From Qipengyuania flava (lineage in GTDB: Bacteria > Pseudomonadota > Alphaproteobacteria > Sphingomonadales > Sphingomonadaceae), in contig NZ_CP080410.1 of the NCBI RefSeq assembly GCF_019448255.1, positions 1,736,001 to 1,800,000 on the forward strand: DNA of 64,000 nucleotides, written 5' to 3'. Position 1 is the stretch's first letter, and each line of letters opens with the position of its first letter. A model generated the notes under the pieces. It had not been told where the DNA came from. It did not search any database and was given only the letters and a program-made list of their open reading frames with translations. The position numbers were made by a program, and so were the translations under genes. This document shows, one piece after another, positions 1-10,566 of the stretch.

Positions 1-339
1 GAGCGCGCGGTCGGCGCCGAGCGAACTGGGCTGCTCGATATCGAGCTCGAAACCCCACTCGGCCGCACCCTGCCCAGCGATCAGCGGCGTCACGCCGAGG
101 TACTTTTCCGAGAGGACAGTAAGGTTGTGGATCGCGCGCGGCACCACCGAACCGATGATGACCTGCGTGATATCCGCCTTGTCGAACCCCTGGAATTCGG
201 CGAGCTGGAGCAGCCACACGGCGTATTCGTCGCCCGTCCGTCGCGGGTCGGTGGCGATCCGCCAGCGGGCCTTGATCTCGCGCCCCTCGATCAGAGCGAA
301 TACGACATTGGTGTTCCCGACATCGGCAGCGAGCAACAT
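1..339 (-). CDS. coaX: type III pantothenate kinase (5' part only; rest lies beyond the window start)
   Basis: Phosphorylates pantothenate in the first step of coenzyme A synthesis, in the cytoplasm. Translating the minus strand from the ATG at 339 gives 113 residues beginning [19 protein letters not shown], which carries the D-x-G-N-T-N phosphate-binding motif of the acetate-kinase-fold type III enzymes. A later SSLGADRAL segment matches the conserved G-A-D-R region that helps form the pantothenate site. The frame is open to base 1, so the C-terminal half is missing. It starts 3 bases after the birA stop, so it is very likely in the nuoN-birA-coaX transcript, an order familiar from sphingomonads. 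Family assignment is secure from the two motifs. Confidence 0.93.
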   Translation of the reverse strand, partial: MLLAADVGNTNVVFALIEGREIKARWRIATDPRRTGDEYAVWLLQLAEFQGFDKADITQVIIGSVVPRAIHNLTVLSEKYLGVTPLIAGQGAAEWGFELDIEQPSSLGADRAL

Positions 340-342
340 GGT

Positions 343-1065
343 TCAGCTCTCCTCATTCACGAGCATGACGTCGCCCGCGTGGATGGCACGGACAGTGCCG
401 TCCGCCAAGCGCAGCGACAGCGCGCCTTCCGCTGTCAGGCCTGCAAAGCGGCCTTCGATGCGCTCTTCACCAGGCGGATGGACGGTGAGCGCCGTACCCT
501 GGGGATGCGCCGCGCTTTCCCAGCGGCGGATCAGCGGTTCGAGCCCGTAGGTCCGCCAGCGCTCAAGCTCCTGGTCGAAGGCCTGCGCGAGCGCCTGGGC
601 AAACAGATCACGGTCGGGTGCCGGGCCGAGCGCGGAGAGCGCTATGGTCTTGCGATCGGGCAATTCAGGCGCTGCGGCAAGGTTGATCCCCATCCCAACG
701 ATGATCGCGTCCCCTTCCCGCTCCAGCAGGATCCCGGCGAGCTTTGCATCGCCGAGCATCAGGTCGTTGGGCCATTTGAGGCGCAGAGCGCTGGGATCGG
801 CCAGCTGGGCGGAAACCGCTTCGAAGGCGGCAAGACCCGCGACCAGCGCCAGTGTTGCCGGATTGGGATCGCGCGGCGCGATGTGGACCGTGGTCGAGCC
901 CATGAAATTGCCGCTGCCGTCGAACCAGGTCCGGCCCTGGCGGCCCCGCCCGGCAACCTGCCGGTCTGCGACCAGCCAGCTGCCCTCGGGCACGGCCTCG
1001 CCAGCGCGCAGCTGGGCGGCGATATCGCTGTTGGTGGAGCCGGTTTCGGCTAGGAAACGGATCAC
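343..1065 (-). CDS. birA: biotin--[acetyl-CoA-carboxylase] ligase
   Basis: Activates biotin with ATP and transfers it to the biotin carboxyl carrier protein. The 240-residue product starts at a GTG overlapping the nuoN stop (GTGA). It shows the start of the BPL/LplA catalytic domain (ETGSTNSD), the biotinyl-AMP loop GRGRQGRTW, the conserved KWPNDL segment and GILLE further on. There is no N-terminal helix-turn-helix, so this is a monofunctional enzyme and not the E. coli-type repressor. Its place behind nuoN is common in this group and does not imply a role in complex I. Confidence 0.93.
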   Translation of the reverse strand: MIRFLAETGSTNSDIAAQLRAGEAVPEGSWLVADRQVAGRGRQGRTWFDGSGNFMGSTTVHIAPRDPNPATLALVAGLAAFEAVSAQLADPSALRLKWPNDLMLGDAKLAGILLEREGDAIIVGMGINLAAAPELPDRKTIALSALGPAPDRDLFAQALAQAFDQELERWRTYGLEPLIRRWESAAHPQGTALTVHPPGEERIEGRFAGLTAEGALSLRLADGTVRAIHAGDVMLVNEES

Positions 1066-2525
1066 ATCGCCGCGACGAAGGAAGCCGCCGCCGTCGCTGC
1101 CCAGTCACCCAGCGGCAGCGTGAGCAGGTAGCCCAGCGGCGAGATGAAGGCGACGCACAGGCCCAGCACCACCCAATGGCTCATCGGGCTTTCGTCTTCG
1201 ATCTCGCGCTTGGGCTCGTCGAAGAACATCACCTTGATGAATTTGAGGTAGTAGAAGGCGCCGATGACGCTGGCGGCGATGCCGATGGCGGCAAGCGCGA
1301 TCAGGTCGGCCTGCACCGCGGCCTGGAAGACCACGAACTTGCCCCAGAAGCCGAACAGCGGCGGAATGCCCGCAAGGCTGAACATGAGGGCCAGCAGCGA
1401 CCAGGCCAGCGCCGGGCGCTTGGTCGAAAGGCCCGAGATATCGTCGAAGGTCTCCAGCGAGTTGCCCATCGGATCGCGCAGCATGAGCAGCGCGGTGAAG
1501 CTGCCGATCACCATGGCGACATAGATCGCAAGGTAGATCATCACCCCGGCAACACCCGCCGGCGTCGCCGCGGCAAGGCCGATCAGGATGAAACCGACAT
1601 TGTTGATCGAGGAATAGGCAAGCAGACGCTTCAGGTTCTGCTGGCCGATGGCGCCGAGCGCGCCGACCACGATCGAGGCGGGCGCGGCGAAGATCACGAT
1701 CTGGCGCCAGGCATCGACCTCGCCCGCGAAGGGTTCCATCGCCATGCGCACCAGCATGCCCATCGCCGCAACCTTGGGGGCGCTGGCGAAGAAAGCGGTG
1801 ACCGGCGTCGGCGCGCCTTCGTAAACGTCGGGCGTCCACATGTGGAACGGCACGGCGCTGACCTTGAAGGCCAGACCCGCGAGCACGAACACCACGCCGA
1901 ACAGCGCGCCGGTCGAGAAGTTGGTGTCGAAGGCGGCGCGGATGCCTTCGTAATTGGTCGAGCCGGTGAAGCCGTAGACGAGGCTCACGCCGTAAAGGAT
2001 GATGCCCGAAGCAAGCGCGCCGAGGACGAAGTACTTGAGGCCCGCCTCGCTCGAACGCGTGTCGTTCTTGAGGAAGCTTGCAAGAACGTAGCTGGCGAGA
2101 CTCGACATCTCGAGGCCGATGTACAGCGTCATCAGGTCGGTGGCCGAAACCATCATGCCCATGCCGACTGCGTTGAACAGCATGAGGACCGGGTATTCGC
2201 CGCGATAGGCGCCGCGCTGGTCGAAGAAGCGCGGGGTCACCACGAGCACGGCGGCGCTGGCGAGATAAATCAGAACCTTGGCGAAGCTGCCGAAGGCGTC
2301 TGCGCGGTAGAGGTCGCCAAAGGCACGGCCCGCGACTTCACCCGAAGCCTGGCCGAAGAGGTGGACGCTGAACAGCGCCGCGCCAATCAGCGAAGCGATC
2401 GTGGCTGCGGTAAGACCACGCGCGGCCTTCGGACCGCCCCAGGCAGCCACCAGCAGGAAGGCGAGGCCGAGGATCGAAAGACCGACTTCCGCGCCGGTGA
2501 GGTAAAGCGAAGTGGCGTAGGACAT
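1062..2525 (-). CDS. nuoN: NADH-quinone oxidoreductase subunit N
   Basis: Antiporter-like proton-pumping subunit of respiratory complex I in the inner membrane. The 487-residue protein is hydrophobic throughout and consistent with 14 transmembrane helices. It has the family segments GLEMSSLASYVLASF, the lysine-bearing helix around KVSAVPFHMWTPDVYEGAPT and LLAYSSINNVGF. It is the last nuo gene: the ATG overlaps the nuoM stop by one base (TGATG), and its own stop overlaps the birA start. Confidence 0.97.
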   Translation of the reverse strand: MSYATSLYLTGAEVGLSILGLAFLLVAAWGGPKAARGLTAATIASLIGAALFSVHLFGQASGEVAGRAFGDLYRADAFGSFAKVLIYLASAAVLVVTPRFFDQRGAYRGEYPVLMLFNAVGMGMMVSATDLMTLYIGLEMSSLASYVLASFLKNDTRSSEAGLKYFVLGALASGIILYGVSLVYGFTGSTNYEGIRAAFDTNFSTGALFGVVFVLAGLAFKVSAVPFHMWTPDVYEGAPTPVTAFFASAPKVAAMGMLVRMAMEPFAGEVDAWRQIVIFAAPASIVVGALGAIGQQNLKRLLAYSSINNVGFILIGLAAATPAGVAGVMIYLAIYVAMVIGSFTALLMLRDPMGNSLETFDDISGLSTKRPALAWSLLALMFSLAGIPPLFGFWGKFVVFQAAVQADLIALAAIGIAASVIGAFYYLKFIKVMFFDEPKREIEDESPMSHWVVLGLCVAFISPLGYLLTLPLGDWAATAAASFVAAM

Positions 2526-4072
2526 CAGTGCGCTCCCTCTTCACCATGGGCGGAGGCAGCGACGTAGTTCGCATTGTGCTCGCGCGGGGTACCGATCACG
2601 TTGTCGGCGTCGAAATCGGGAGCGGCGCGCGCGATGCGCGCTTCGAGTGCGGCAATGTCCTGACGCATAGGGGCAAGGAAGCTTTCCGGATAGACGCCCA
2701 TCCACAGCACGGCGGCTGCGATCGGGGCGAGCATGGCCCATTCGCGGGCGTTGAGGTCGAGCATGGCCGCCGCATCGGCGTTCTTCTGCTCGCCGAACGC
2801 CACGCGGCGGTAGAGATAGAGCATGTAGGCGGCGCCCAGGATGATACCCGTGGTGCAGACCAGCGTCACCAGCGTCGAGACCTTGTAGATCCCGGCCAGC
2901 GCAAGGAATTCGCCGATGAAGTTGCTGGTGCCCGGCAGGCCGATGCTGGCCATCGTGAACAGCAGGAAGAACAGCGCGTATTTCGGCATGTTGATCGACA
3001 ACCCGCCGTAGCGCGCGATCTCGCGGGTGTGCAGGCGGTCGTAGATGACGCCGACGCACAGGAACAGCGCGCCCGAGACGAGGCCATGGCCGAGCATGAC
3101 CATCATCGCGCCCTCGATGCCCTGCACGTTAAAGGCGAACAGGCCGACCGTCACGATCGCCATGTGTGCGACCGAGGAATAGGCGATCAGCTTCTTCATG
3201 TCGTTCTGCACCAGCGCGACGAGCGAGGTGTAGATCACCGCGACCATCGAGAGGATGTAGACGAGCCATGCGAACTGCTCGCTCGCTTCGGGGAACATCG
3301 GCAGGCTGAAACGGATGAAGCCGTAGCCGCCGAGCTTCAGCAGGACGCCGGCAAGGATCACCGAACCGGCGGTCGGCGCCTGGACGTGCGCGTCGGGCAG
3401 CCAGGTGTGGACCGGCCACATCGGCATCTTCACCGCGAAGCTCGCGAAGAAGGCGAGCCACAGCCACGTCTGTGCCGACGGGTCGAAATCGTAGTTCAGC
3501 AGCGTCGGGATGTCGGTGGTGCCCGCTTCGTTCACCATCCACATCATCGCGATCAGCATCAGGACCGAGCCGAGCAGCGTGTAGAGGAAGAACTTATACG
3601 AAGCGTAGATGCGGTTATCGCCGCCCCACACGCCGATGATCAGGTACATCGGGATAAGGCCGGCTTCGAAGAAGATGTAGAACAGGTAGAGGTCCTGCGC
3701 GGCGAACACGCCGATCATCAGCACTTCCATCAGCAGGAAGGCGGCCATGTATTCGCCCACGCGCTTGGTGATCGCATCCCAACTGGCGAGGATGCAGATC
3801 GGCATGAGGAACACGCTGAGCATGATCAGCATGAGCGCGATGCCATCGATCCCCAGCGCGTAGCTGAAGACGGCGAAGATTTCCGCCCGCTCGACGAACT
3901 GCCACTGCGGGCCGCCGACCTCGAAGTTCATCCAGAGGAGGACGCCCAGCGCGAGGTTGAACAGGGTCACGCCCAGCGCCGTCATGCGCGCGGTCTGCGC
4001 GCCGAGGAACAGGCAGGCGATTGCGCCGGCCATCGGGACGGCGAGCATCAGGGAAAGGATGGGGAAATCCAT
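2525..4072 (-). CDS. nuoM: NADH-quinone oxidoreductase subunit M
   Basis: Second antiporter-like proton channel of complex I. The product has 515 residues and about 14 predicted transmembrane helices. Diagnostic segments include FEAGLIPMYLIIGVWGG with the conserved helix-5 glutamate, KMPMWPVHTWLPDAHVQAPT and LIAYSSVAHM. The ATG shares one base with the nuoL stop (TGATG). The C-terminal tail is a short charged cytoplasmic or periplasmic extension rich in alanine and histidine. Confidence 0.97.
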   Translation of the reverse strand: MDFPILSLMLAVPMAGAIACLFLGAQTARMTALGVTLFNLALGVLLWMNFEVGGPQWQFVERAEIFAVFSYALGIDGIALMLIMLSVFLMPICILASWDAITKRVGEYMAAFLLMEVLMIGVFAAQDLYLFYIFFEAGLIPMYLIIGVWGGDNRIYASYKFFLYTLLGSVLMLIAMMWMVNEAGTTDIPTLLNYDFDPSAQTWLWLAFFASFAVKMPMWPVHTWLPDAHVQAPTAGSVILAGVLLKLGGYGFIRFSLPMFPEASEQFAWLVYILSMVAVIYTSLVALVQNDMKKLIAYSSVAHMAIVTVGLFAFNVQGIEGAMMVMLGHGLVSGALFLCVGVIYDRLHTREIARYGGLSINMPKYALFFLLFTMASIGLPGTSNFIGEFLALAGIYKVSTLVTLVCTTGIILGAAYMLYLYRRVAFGEQKNADAAAMLDLNAREWAMLAPIAAAVLWMGVYPESFLAPMRQDIAALEARIARAAPDFDADNVIGTPREHNANYVAASAHGEEGAH

Positions 4073-6063
4073 CAGAACAGCACCCAGGTGATCGCGGCGA
4101 CGAGCCCGAGGAGCATCACCAACGCATAGCTATAGAGATATCCGGTCTGGAACTTCTTGGCGCCGACAGCGCCCTTCTCGACCACCCAGGCAATGCCATT
4201 GGGGCCGAAGCGGTCGATCGTGCCGACATCGCCGAGTTTCCAGAACTGGCGCCCAAGCCAGAAGGCCGGGACCACGAAGAGGTAGTGGTAGAGTTCGTCG
4301 AAATACCACTTGTTGTAGAGGAACCGGTAGATCGGCCCGAGCTGTTCGGCCGTCTTGCCGGGCACGCTGGTGTCCTTGATGTAGGCATACCAGGCCACGA
4401 ACAGGCCGAGCAGCATCACGATAAAGGCGGCGTACTTCACGAGGTACGGCACATTGTGCATCGCGTGGATCAGCGGCTCGTTGTAGAAGATCGAGCTGCC
4501 CCAGAAGGCGGCATCGTCGAGGAAGGTCGGCGCGAAGACCTGGCCCGCAAGCACCGCTCCGATCGACAGCACGCCGAGAGGGACCAGCATGCTGATCGGG
4601 CTCTCGTGCGGGTGATAGCCGCCCGTGGTGTCCTCGCCCGCCTCTTCCGGCGTCTTGTGAACGCTGTGCTGGATGTGCTCGCTCTCGATCCAGCGCGGCT
4701 TGCCCCAGAACGTGAGGAACATCAGGCGCCAGCTGTAGAAGCTGGTCAGCAGCGCTGCGAACACGCCCATCCAGAAGGCGAAATTGCCGAGCTCGGTGCC
4801 GCGCGCGAAGGCGACCTCTATGATGGCGTCCTTCGACCAGAAGCCGGCGAAGCCCACACCGAGGTGGTAGACACCCACACCGGTGATCGCGAGCGTGCCC
4901 ATCATCATGGCCCAGAAAGTCAGCGGGATGTGCTTACGAAGCTCGCCGTAATACCGCATGTCCTGCTCGTGGTGCATCGCATGGATGACCGAGCCTGCGC
5001 CGAGGAACAGCAGCGCCTTGAAGAAAGCGTGCGTGAACAGGTGGAACATGGCGACGCCGTAAGCGCCCACACCCGCTGCGAAGAACATGTAGCCGAGCTG
5101 CGAACAGGTCGAATAGGCGATGACGCGCTTGATGTCCCACTGCGTCGTACCAACCGTGGCGGCGAAAATACAGGTCGCCGCGCCAACGAAGGTCACCATG
5201 GCAAGCGCGACCGGGGCCGTCTCGAACATGGGCGAGAGGCGGCAGACCATGAACACGCCTGCGGTCACCATGGTGGCCGCGTGGATCAGCGCCGAAACCG
5301 GGGTCGGGCCTTCCATCGCGTCGGGCAGCCAGGTGTGCAGGCCAAGCTGCGCCGACTTGCCCATCGCGCCGATGAACAGGAGGATGCACAGCACGTCCAT
5401 CGTGTGGACGCTGTAGCCAAGGAAGCCGATGGTCGCCCCGCTCATGCCCGGCGCAGCGGCCAGGATCTCGCTGATCGAGACCGTGTCGAACACCAAGTAA
5501 GTGCCGAAAATGCCGAGCATGAAGCCAAGGTCGCCCACGCGGTTGACCACGAAGGCCTTGATCGCGGCAGCGTTGGCACTGGGCTTCCGGAACCAGAAAC
5601 CGATGAGCAGGTAGGATGCGAGGCCCACGCCTTCCCAACCGAAGAACATCTGGACGAGGTTATCGGCGGTCACCAGCATCAGCATGGCGAAGGTAAAGAG
5701 CGAGAGGTAAGCGAAGAAGCGCGGCTGGTCCGGATCTTCGTCCATGTAGCCCCAGCTGTAGAGGTGGACGAGCGCCGAGACGGTGTTGATCACCACCAGC
5801 ATGACCGCAGTCAGCGTGTCGACGCGCAGCGCCCAGTCGAAGGCGAGCGAGCCCGACTGCACCCACTTGAGCACCGGAACCACGGTCGGCTCGTAAGTGC
5901 CGCTCACGAAGCCAAGGAAGATCGGCCAGCTCAGCGCCGCGCTGACGAACAGCGCGCCGGTCGTGATCGACTTGGCGAACACGCTCGGGGCCGACTTGTT
6001 GACCAAGCCCGCAACGATTGCCGCAACCAGCGGCAGGAAGACGATAAGGAGGATCGGATGCAC
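4072..6063 (-). CDS. nuoL: NADH-quinone oxidoreductase subunit L
   Basis: Distal proton-pumping subunit of complex I, carrying the long lateral helix. The 663-residue protein has the family landmarks [38 protein letters not shown] and [15 protein letters not shown] hydrophilic stretch near residues 470-500 ([17 protein letters not shown]) precedes the C-terminal helices, as in the family. The start is GTG (GTG-CAT-CCG), 6 bases after nuoK, and the stop overlaps nuoM. Confidence 0.97.
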   Translation of the reverse strand: MHPILLIVFLPLVAAIVAGLVNKSAPSVFAKSITTGALFVSAALSWPIFLGFVSGTYEPTVVPVLKWVQSGSLAFDWALRVDTLTAVMLVVINTVSALVHLYSWGYMDEDPDQPRFFAYLSLFTFAMLMLVTADNLVQMFFGWEGVGLASYLLIGFWFRKPSANAAAIKAFVVNRVGDLGFMLGIFGTYLVFDTVSISEILAAAPGMSGATIGFLGYSVHTMDVLCILLFIGAMGKSAQLGLHTWLPDAMEGPTPVSALIHAATMVTAGVFMVCRLSPMFETAPVALAMVTFVGAATCIFAATVGTTQWDIKRVIAYSTCSQLGYMFFAAGVGAYGVAMFHLFTHAFFKALLFLGAGSVIHAMHHEQDMRYYGELRKHIPLTFWAMMMGTLAITGVGVYHLGVGFAGFWSKDAIIEVAFARGTELGNFAFWMGVFAALLTSFYSWRLMFLTFWGKPRWIESEHIQHSVHKTPEEAGEDTTGGYHPHESPISMLVPLGVLSIGAVLAGQVFAPTFLDDAAFWGSSIFYNEPLIHAMHNVPYLVKYAAFIVMLLGLFVAWYAYIKDTSVPGKTAEQLGPIYRFLYNKWYFDELYHYLFVVPAFWLGRQFWKLGDVGTIDRFGPNGIAWVVEKGAVGAKKFQTGYLYSYALVMLLGLVAAITWVLF

Positions 6064-6069
6064 CGGAAC

Positions 6070-6375
6070 TTATCCCTTCAGCCGGTCGACGTCGTCGACC
6101 GCGATTGTGCCGCGGCCACGGAAATAGATGACAAGGATGGCGAGCCCGACGGCCGCTTCGGCAGCGGCCACGGTGAGGACGAACATGGCAAACACCTGTC
6201 CGACCAGATCGCCGAGGAATGCGCTGAACGCCACAAGCTGCAGGTTCACGCTCAACAGGATGAGCTCGATCGCCATCAGGATGACGATGATGTTCTTCCG
6301 GTTGAGGAAGATGCCGAGCACGCCGAGCACGAACAGCAGCGCGCTGACAACGATATAGTGTTCGATGCCGATCAC
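6070..6375 (-). CDS. nuoK: NADH-quinone oxidoreductase subunit K
   Basis: Small membrane subunit of the complex I proton path (101 residues, three transmembrane helices). The two buried glutamates typical of NuoK are visible in [13 protein letters not shown] and [11 protein letters not shown]. It starts at GTG and overlaps the nuoJ stop as GTGA, which indicates translational coupling. Length and helix pattern are normal for the family. Confidence 0.96.
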   Translation of the reverse strand: MIGIEHYIVVSALLFVLGVLGIFLNRKNIIVILMAIELILLSVNLQLVAFSAFLGDLVGQVFAMFVLTVAAAEAAVGLAILVIYFRGRGTIAVDDVDRLKG

Positions 6376-6995
6376 AGCTCGACCCCCTTGCCCACTTCGG
6401 GCTGCTTCATGACGGTCGCTTCATCCGGGTTGCGACGGTTCTGCTTGCCGATGTCCTGGTGGCCGCGCGAACCCGGCGGCTTGGGACGGTGGGTCAGCAC
6501 GATGGCCCCGATCATGGCGACGAGCAGGATGATGCCGGCCGCTTCGAACAGGAAGATGTAGTCGCTGTAGAGCAGCGCGCCGATGCTGGCCGTGTTCGCC
6601 GCGTCGAGCGCCGGCGATGCCGCACCGTTGGCGATGCCCAGCTCCAGCTTGCCCGCCTGGTAGGCGCCGATGCCGAAGATCAGCTCGGCCGCCAGGATCA
6701 GCGCGATGACGATGCCCAGCGGGAAGTTCTTGATGAACCCGGCGCGCAGTTCGGCGAAGTCGATGTTCAGCATCATGACGACGAACAGGAACAGGACCGC
6801 GACCGCGCCGACGTAAACGATCAGCAACAGCATCGCGATGAATTCCGCACCCACCAGCACCATCAGGCCGCCGGCGTTGAAGAAGGCGAGGATCAGCCAC
6901 AGCACCGAATGCACCGGGTTGCGCGCCATGATCACCATGACGGCGCTGGCGATGACCAGTGCTGCGAACAGGTAGAAGGCGAGAGTTTGAATCAT
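6372..6995 (-). CDS. nuoJ: NADH-quinone oxidoreductase subunit J
   Basis: Membrane subunit of complex I containing the hinge helix of the proton path. The 207-residue protein has five hydrophobic segments and the NuoJ signature [26 protein letters not shown] around residues 50-75. The last 45 residues are polar ([17 protein letters not shown] onward) and extend beyond the membrane part. It lies 27 bases after nuoI. Confidence 0.96.
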   Translation of the reverse strand: MIQTLAFYLFAALVIASAVMVIMARNPVHSVLWLILAFFNAGGLMVLVGAEFIAMLLLIVYVGAVAVLFLFVVMMLNIDFAELRAGFIKNFPLGIVIALILAAELIFGIGAYQAGKLELGIANGAASPALDAANTASIGALLYSDYIFLFEAAGIILLVAMIGAIVLTHRPKPPGSRGHQDIGKQNRRNPDEATVMKQPEVGKGVEL

Positions 6996-7022
6996 TGGCC
7001 CCGTTTCTCGTTGGCGCGGCGG

Positions 7023-7508
7023 TTAGCGATAGGGCGCATCGGCTTCAAGGTTCGCGGCGATTGCCCGCTCCCACTTGTCCCCGTTGGCCAGCAGTTTCGC
7101 CTTGTCGTACAGCAGTTCCTCGCGCGTTTCCGTCGCGTATTCGAAGTTCGGTCCCTCGACCACGGCATCGACCGGGCAGGCTTCCTGGCAGAAACCGCAG
7201 TAGATGCACTTGGTCATATCGATGTCGTAGCGCGTGGTGCGGCGGCTGCCGTCTTCGCGCGGTTCGCTCTCGATCGTGATCGCCTGCGCAGGGCACACGG
7301 CCTCGCACAGCTTGCAGGCGATGCAGCGCTCTTCCCCGTTGGGATAGCGGCGCAGCGCGTGCTCGCCGCGGAAACGGGGCGAGATCGGGTTCTTCTCGAA
7401 GGGGTAGTTGATCGTAACCTTGGGCTTGAAGAAGTACTTCAGCGTGAGGGCGTGCGCCTTCACGAACTCCCACAGGGTGAACGACTTGATCAGATGCGCG
7501 ACGCTCAT
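7023..7508 (-). CDS. nuoI: NADH-quinone oxidoreductase subunit I
   Basis: Ferredoxin-like subunit that carries clusters N6a and N6b and links the peripheral arm to the quinone site. Two cysteine motifs are present: [12 protein letters not shown] and [12 protein letters not shown]. The ATG at 7508 (MSVAHLIKS) gives 161 residues, the normal length. The reading frame stays open upstream through nuoH, but that part is unrelated to NuoI. The start overlaps the nuoH stop by 4 bases. Confidence 0.97.
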   Translation of the reverse strand: MSVAHLIKSFTLWEFVKAHALTLKYFFKPKVTINYPFEKNPISPRFRGEHALRRYPNGEERCIACKLCEAVCPAQAITIESEPREDGSRRTTRYDIDMTKCIYCGFCQEACPVDAVVEGPNFEYATETREELLYDKAKLLANGDKWERAIAANLEADAPYR

Positions 7509-8560
7509 GCGGCGGCTCCGTAGTGGCCGGTCGCCATCAGGTAACCGGAGATGACAAGGACGAAAACGAGGCTGAGCGGCAGGAAGACCTTCCAGCCCAG
7601 GCGCATCAGCTGGTCGTAGCGGTAGCGCGGAACGGTCGCCATGACCCAGCTGAACATGAAGAAGAAGAAGAACGTCTTCAGCAGGAACCAGATGATCCCG
7701 GGCACATAATACAGCGGCGCCCAGTCGATCGGAGGCAGCCAGCCACCGAAGAACAGGATCGTGTTGAGCGAGCACATCAGCAGGATGTTGGCGTATTCAC
7801 CCAGCCAGAAGAGCGCGAAGCTCATCGAGCTGTATTCGGTCTGGTAGCCGGCCACGAGCTCGCTCTCCGCCTCGGTAAGGTCGAAGGGTACGCGCTGCGT
7901 TTCGGCAAGGCAGGAGATGAAGAACATCACCCAGATCGGGAAGATCAGCGGGTGCACGACATAGGCGTTGATAATACCGAGACCGAATTCCTGCTGCGCG
8001 TTGACGATGCCGGTCAGGTTGAAGGTGCCGGCAAACAGCACCACGCAGACCAGGATGAAGCCAATCGACACCTCGTAGCTGATCATCTGCGCGGCGGCGC
8101 GCATGGCCGAGAAGAACGGGTATTTCGAGTTACTCGCCCACCCGCTCATGACCACGCCGTAAACACCCAGCGAGCTGATCGCGAGGACATAGAGCAGGCC
8201 GACGTTGATATCGGCGAGCACCACGCCCGCATCGAACGGAATTACCGCCCAGGCGAGCAGCGCCACGGTAAAGGTGATGATCGGCGCGAGCAGGAAGATG
8301 CCCTTGTTCGCCGCGCTCGGGATGATGGTTTCCTGCAGGAACACCTTCAGACCGTCGGCAAAGCTCTGCAGCAGGCCGAAGGGGCCGACCACATTGGGCC
8401 CGCGGCGCAGGTTGATCGCTGCCCAGACCTTGCGGTCGACATAGATGATCATGGCCACGGCCAGCATCAGCGGCAGCGCAATCAGCAGGATGCCTGCGAT
8501 CGTCGCAGTGAACCACGCAAATTCGTAGCTCATGCCGAGGGATTGGAAGAATTCGGTCAT
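7505..8560 (-). CDS. nuoH: NADH-quinone oxidoreductase subunit H
   Basis: Membrane subunit that forms much of the quinone-binding chamber of complex I. It has 351 residues from the ATG at 8560 (MTEFFQSLG) and about eight transmembrane helices. Family segments include [44 protein letters not shown] residues ([18 protein letters not shown]) and FFLGGW-type loops. The start overlaps the nuoG stop as ATGA. Confidence 0.97.
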   Translation of the reverse strand: MTEFFQSLGMSYEFAWFTATIAGILLIALPLMLAVAMIIYVDRKVWAAINLRRGPNVVGPFGLLQSFADGLKVFLQETIIPSAANKGIFLLAPIITFTVALLAWAVIPFDAGVVLADINVGLLYVLAISSLGVYGVVMSGWASNSKYPFFSAMRAAAQMISYEVSIGFILVCVVLFAGTFNLTGIVNAQQEFGLGIINAYVVHPLIFPIWVMFFISCLAETQRVPFDLTEAESELVAGYQTEYSSMSFALFWLGEYANILLMCSLNTILFFGGWLPPIDWAPLYYVPGIIWFLLKTFFFFFMFSWVMATVPRYRYDQLMRLGWKVFLPLSLVFVLVISGYLMATGHYGAAA

Positions 8561-10566
8561 TCCGCAGCCTCCGCAAGTTCGTCGCTGCCGAGCAGTTCGG
8601 CCGAGCACTGTTGCATCACCGCGCTGGCGCGGGCGATCGGGTTGGTGAGGTAGAAGTCCTTGATCGGATAGGCTGAAATCGTGCCTTCCGCCTTGACCTT
8701 CGTGTCCGCCTTGGGCAGCGCGCCATAGTCAGCAAGGCCTTCCTCGCCCAGCGCCGGGACGGCCTTGATCATGGCGGCCTGCAGCTCGTCAAAGCTGTCG
8801 AAGCCGACTTCGACCTTCAGCGCATCGGCCAGCGCGCGCAGGATGGTCCAGTCTTCGCGCGCGTCACCCGGCGCGAATACGGCCTTTTCGGCAAACTGCA
8901 CGCGGCCTTCGGTGTTGACGTAGGTGCCGTCCTTCTCGGCGAAGCTCGCGGCCGGCAGGATGATGTCAGCAGCGTGCGCGCCGCGGTCGCCGTGGTGGCC
9001 GATGTAAACCTTGAGCGCATCGGCGAAGGGTTCGAAATCCATCTCGTCCGCGCCAAGGCTGAGGACGACCTTGGGGCTCGCCTTCACGATGTCCGCCATG
9101 CCGCCCTTCTGCGCGAAGCCGAGCATCAGCCCGCCCATGCGCGCGGCGCTGAAGTGCATGACGTTGAAGCCGTTCCAGCCATCCTTCACGAGGCCGTACT
9201 TGTCGGCAAAGGCAAGACCGCCGGCGAGCGCACCCTTGGCCAGCGCAGCGCCGCCCATGATGATCGCCGGACGCTCGGCCCCCTTGAAGGCGTCGGCCGC
9301 GGCCTTGGGGAGCTTCGACAGGACCGAGAGGTCCTCGCCAAGGAATTCGGCCGGATAGGTCGTGTCCCAGCGTGGGCCGATGACGAAGACCTTTGCGCCG
9401 CGCTTCACTGCTTTGCGAATGCGCACGTTCACCAGCGGGGCTTCCCAGCGGATGTGGCTGCCCACGATCAGGATCGCGTCGGCGGTCTCGATACCCTCGA
9501 AGGTCGAGTTGAAATTGACCGCGGCAAGGTTCGACACGTCATAGTCCATGCCGGTCTGGCGGCCTTCGACCAGCGTCGAACCGCAGGCCTTGAGCAGCGC
9601 CTTGGCCGCAAACATGGTTTCGCAATCGAGCATGTCGCCTGCAACGGCGGCAATCGCCTTCCCGGGCTTTGCCTTGGCGATGGCCTTGAAAGCCTCGTCC
9701 CAGCTTGCCGGCTGCAGCTTGCCGCGCTTGCGCATGAAGACCTTGTCGAGGCGGCGCTTGGACAAGCCGTCGACCTGGTAGCGGCCCTTGTCGGACAGCC
9801 ATTCCTCGTTGACCGCATCGTTGACACGCGGAAGCGCGCGCATGACTTCGCGGCCACGGCTGTCGAGGCGGATGTTCGCGCCAACCGCGTCCGAAACGTC
9901 GATGCTGAGCGTCTTCTTCAGCTCCCACGGACGCGCCTCGAAGGCGTAGGGACGGCTGGTGAGCGCGCCGACCGGGCACAGGTCGATCACATTGGCCGAT
10001 AGCTCGTGCTCCGCGGCCTGCTCGAGATAGGTCGTGATCTGCATGTCCTCGCCGCGGTAAAGCGCGCCGATTTCGTCCACGCCGGCGATCTCTTCCGAGA
10101 ATCGCACACAGCGGGTGCAGTGGATGCAGCGGGTCATGACCGTCTTGATCAGCGGGCCCATGTATTTCTCGGTGACGGCGCGCTTGTTCTCGTCATAGCG
10201 CGTCGCGCCGCGTCCGTAGGCAACCGACTGGTCCTGCAGGTCGCATTCGCCGCCCTGATCGCAGATCGGGCAATCGAGCGGGTGGTTGATGAGCAGGAAT
10301 TCCATCACGCCTTCGCGCGCGGTCTTCACCATCTCGCTGTCGGTGCGGATTTCCTGGCCTTCGGTTGCCGGAAGCGCGCAGCTTGCCTGCGGCTTGGGCG
10401 GCCCGGGCTTCACTTCGACCAGGCACATGCGGCAGTTGCCGGCAATCGACAGCCGCTCGTGATAGCAGAAGCGCGGGATTTCCTTACCCGCAAGCTCGCA
10501 GGCCTGAAGGACGGTTGCGCCTTCGGGGACTTCGAGTTCCTGTCCGTCTACAGTGACCTTGGGCAT
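8557..10566 (-). CDS. nuoG: NADH-quinone oxidoreductase subunit G
   Basis: Large iron-sulfur subunit of the electron-input arm. The ATG at 10566 (MPKVTVDGQ) gives 669 residues. The N-terminal [2Fe-2S] ferredoxin domain has [19 protein letters not shown]; next comes the histidine-ligated cluster region and [21 protein letters not shown] for 4Fe-4S binding; the rest is a degenerate molybdopterin-oxidoreductase fold. The ATG shares one base with the nuoF TAA (TAATG). A longer in-frame reading upstream contains unrelated Arg/Pro-rich sequence and was not used. Confidence 0.96.
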   Translation of the reverse strand: MPKVTVDGQELEVPEGATVLQACELAGKEIPRFCYHERLSIAGNCRMCLVEVKPGPPKPQASCALPATEGQEIRTDSEMVKTAREGVMEFLLINHPLDCPICDQGGECDLQDQSVAYGRGATRYDENKRAVTEKYMGPLIKTVMTRCIHCTRCVRFSEEIAGVDEIGALYRGEDMQITTYLEQAAEHELSANVIDLCPVGALTSRPYAFEARPWELKKTLSIDVSDAVGANIRLDSRGREVMRALPRVNDAVNEEWLSDKGRYQVDGLSKRRLDKVFMRKRGKLQPASWDEAFKAIAKAKPGKAIAAVAGDMLDCETMFAAKALLKACGSTLVEGRQTGMDYDVSNLAAVNFNSTFEGIETADAILIVGSHIRWEAPLVNVRIRKAVKRGAKVFVIGPRWDTTYPAEFLGEDLSVLSKLPKAAADAFKGAERPAIIMGGAALAKGALAGGLAFADKYGLVKDGWNGFNVMHFSAARMGGLMLGFAQKGGMADIVKASPKVVLSLGADEMDFEPFADALKVYIGHHGDRGAHAADIILPAASFAEKDGTYVNTEGRVQFAEKAVFAPGDAREDWTILRALADALKVEVGFDSFDELQAAMIKAVPALGEEGLADYGALPKADTKVKAEGTISAYPIKDFYLTNPIARASAVMQQCSAELLGSDELAEAAE

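Noticed and set aside
4021..6561. An 846-codon plus-strand frame across nuoL and nuoK
   Set aside because: Antisense of well-recognised nuo genes; product is charged and repetitive with no family signal.
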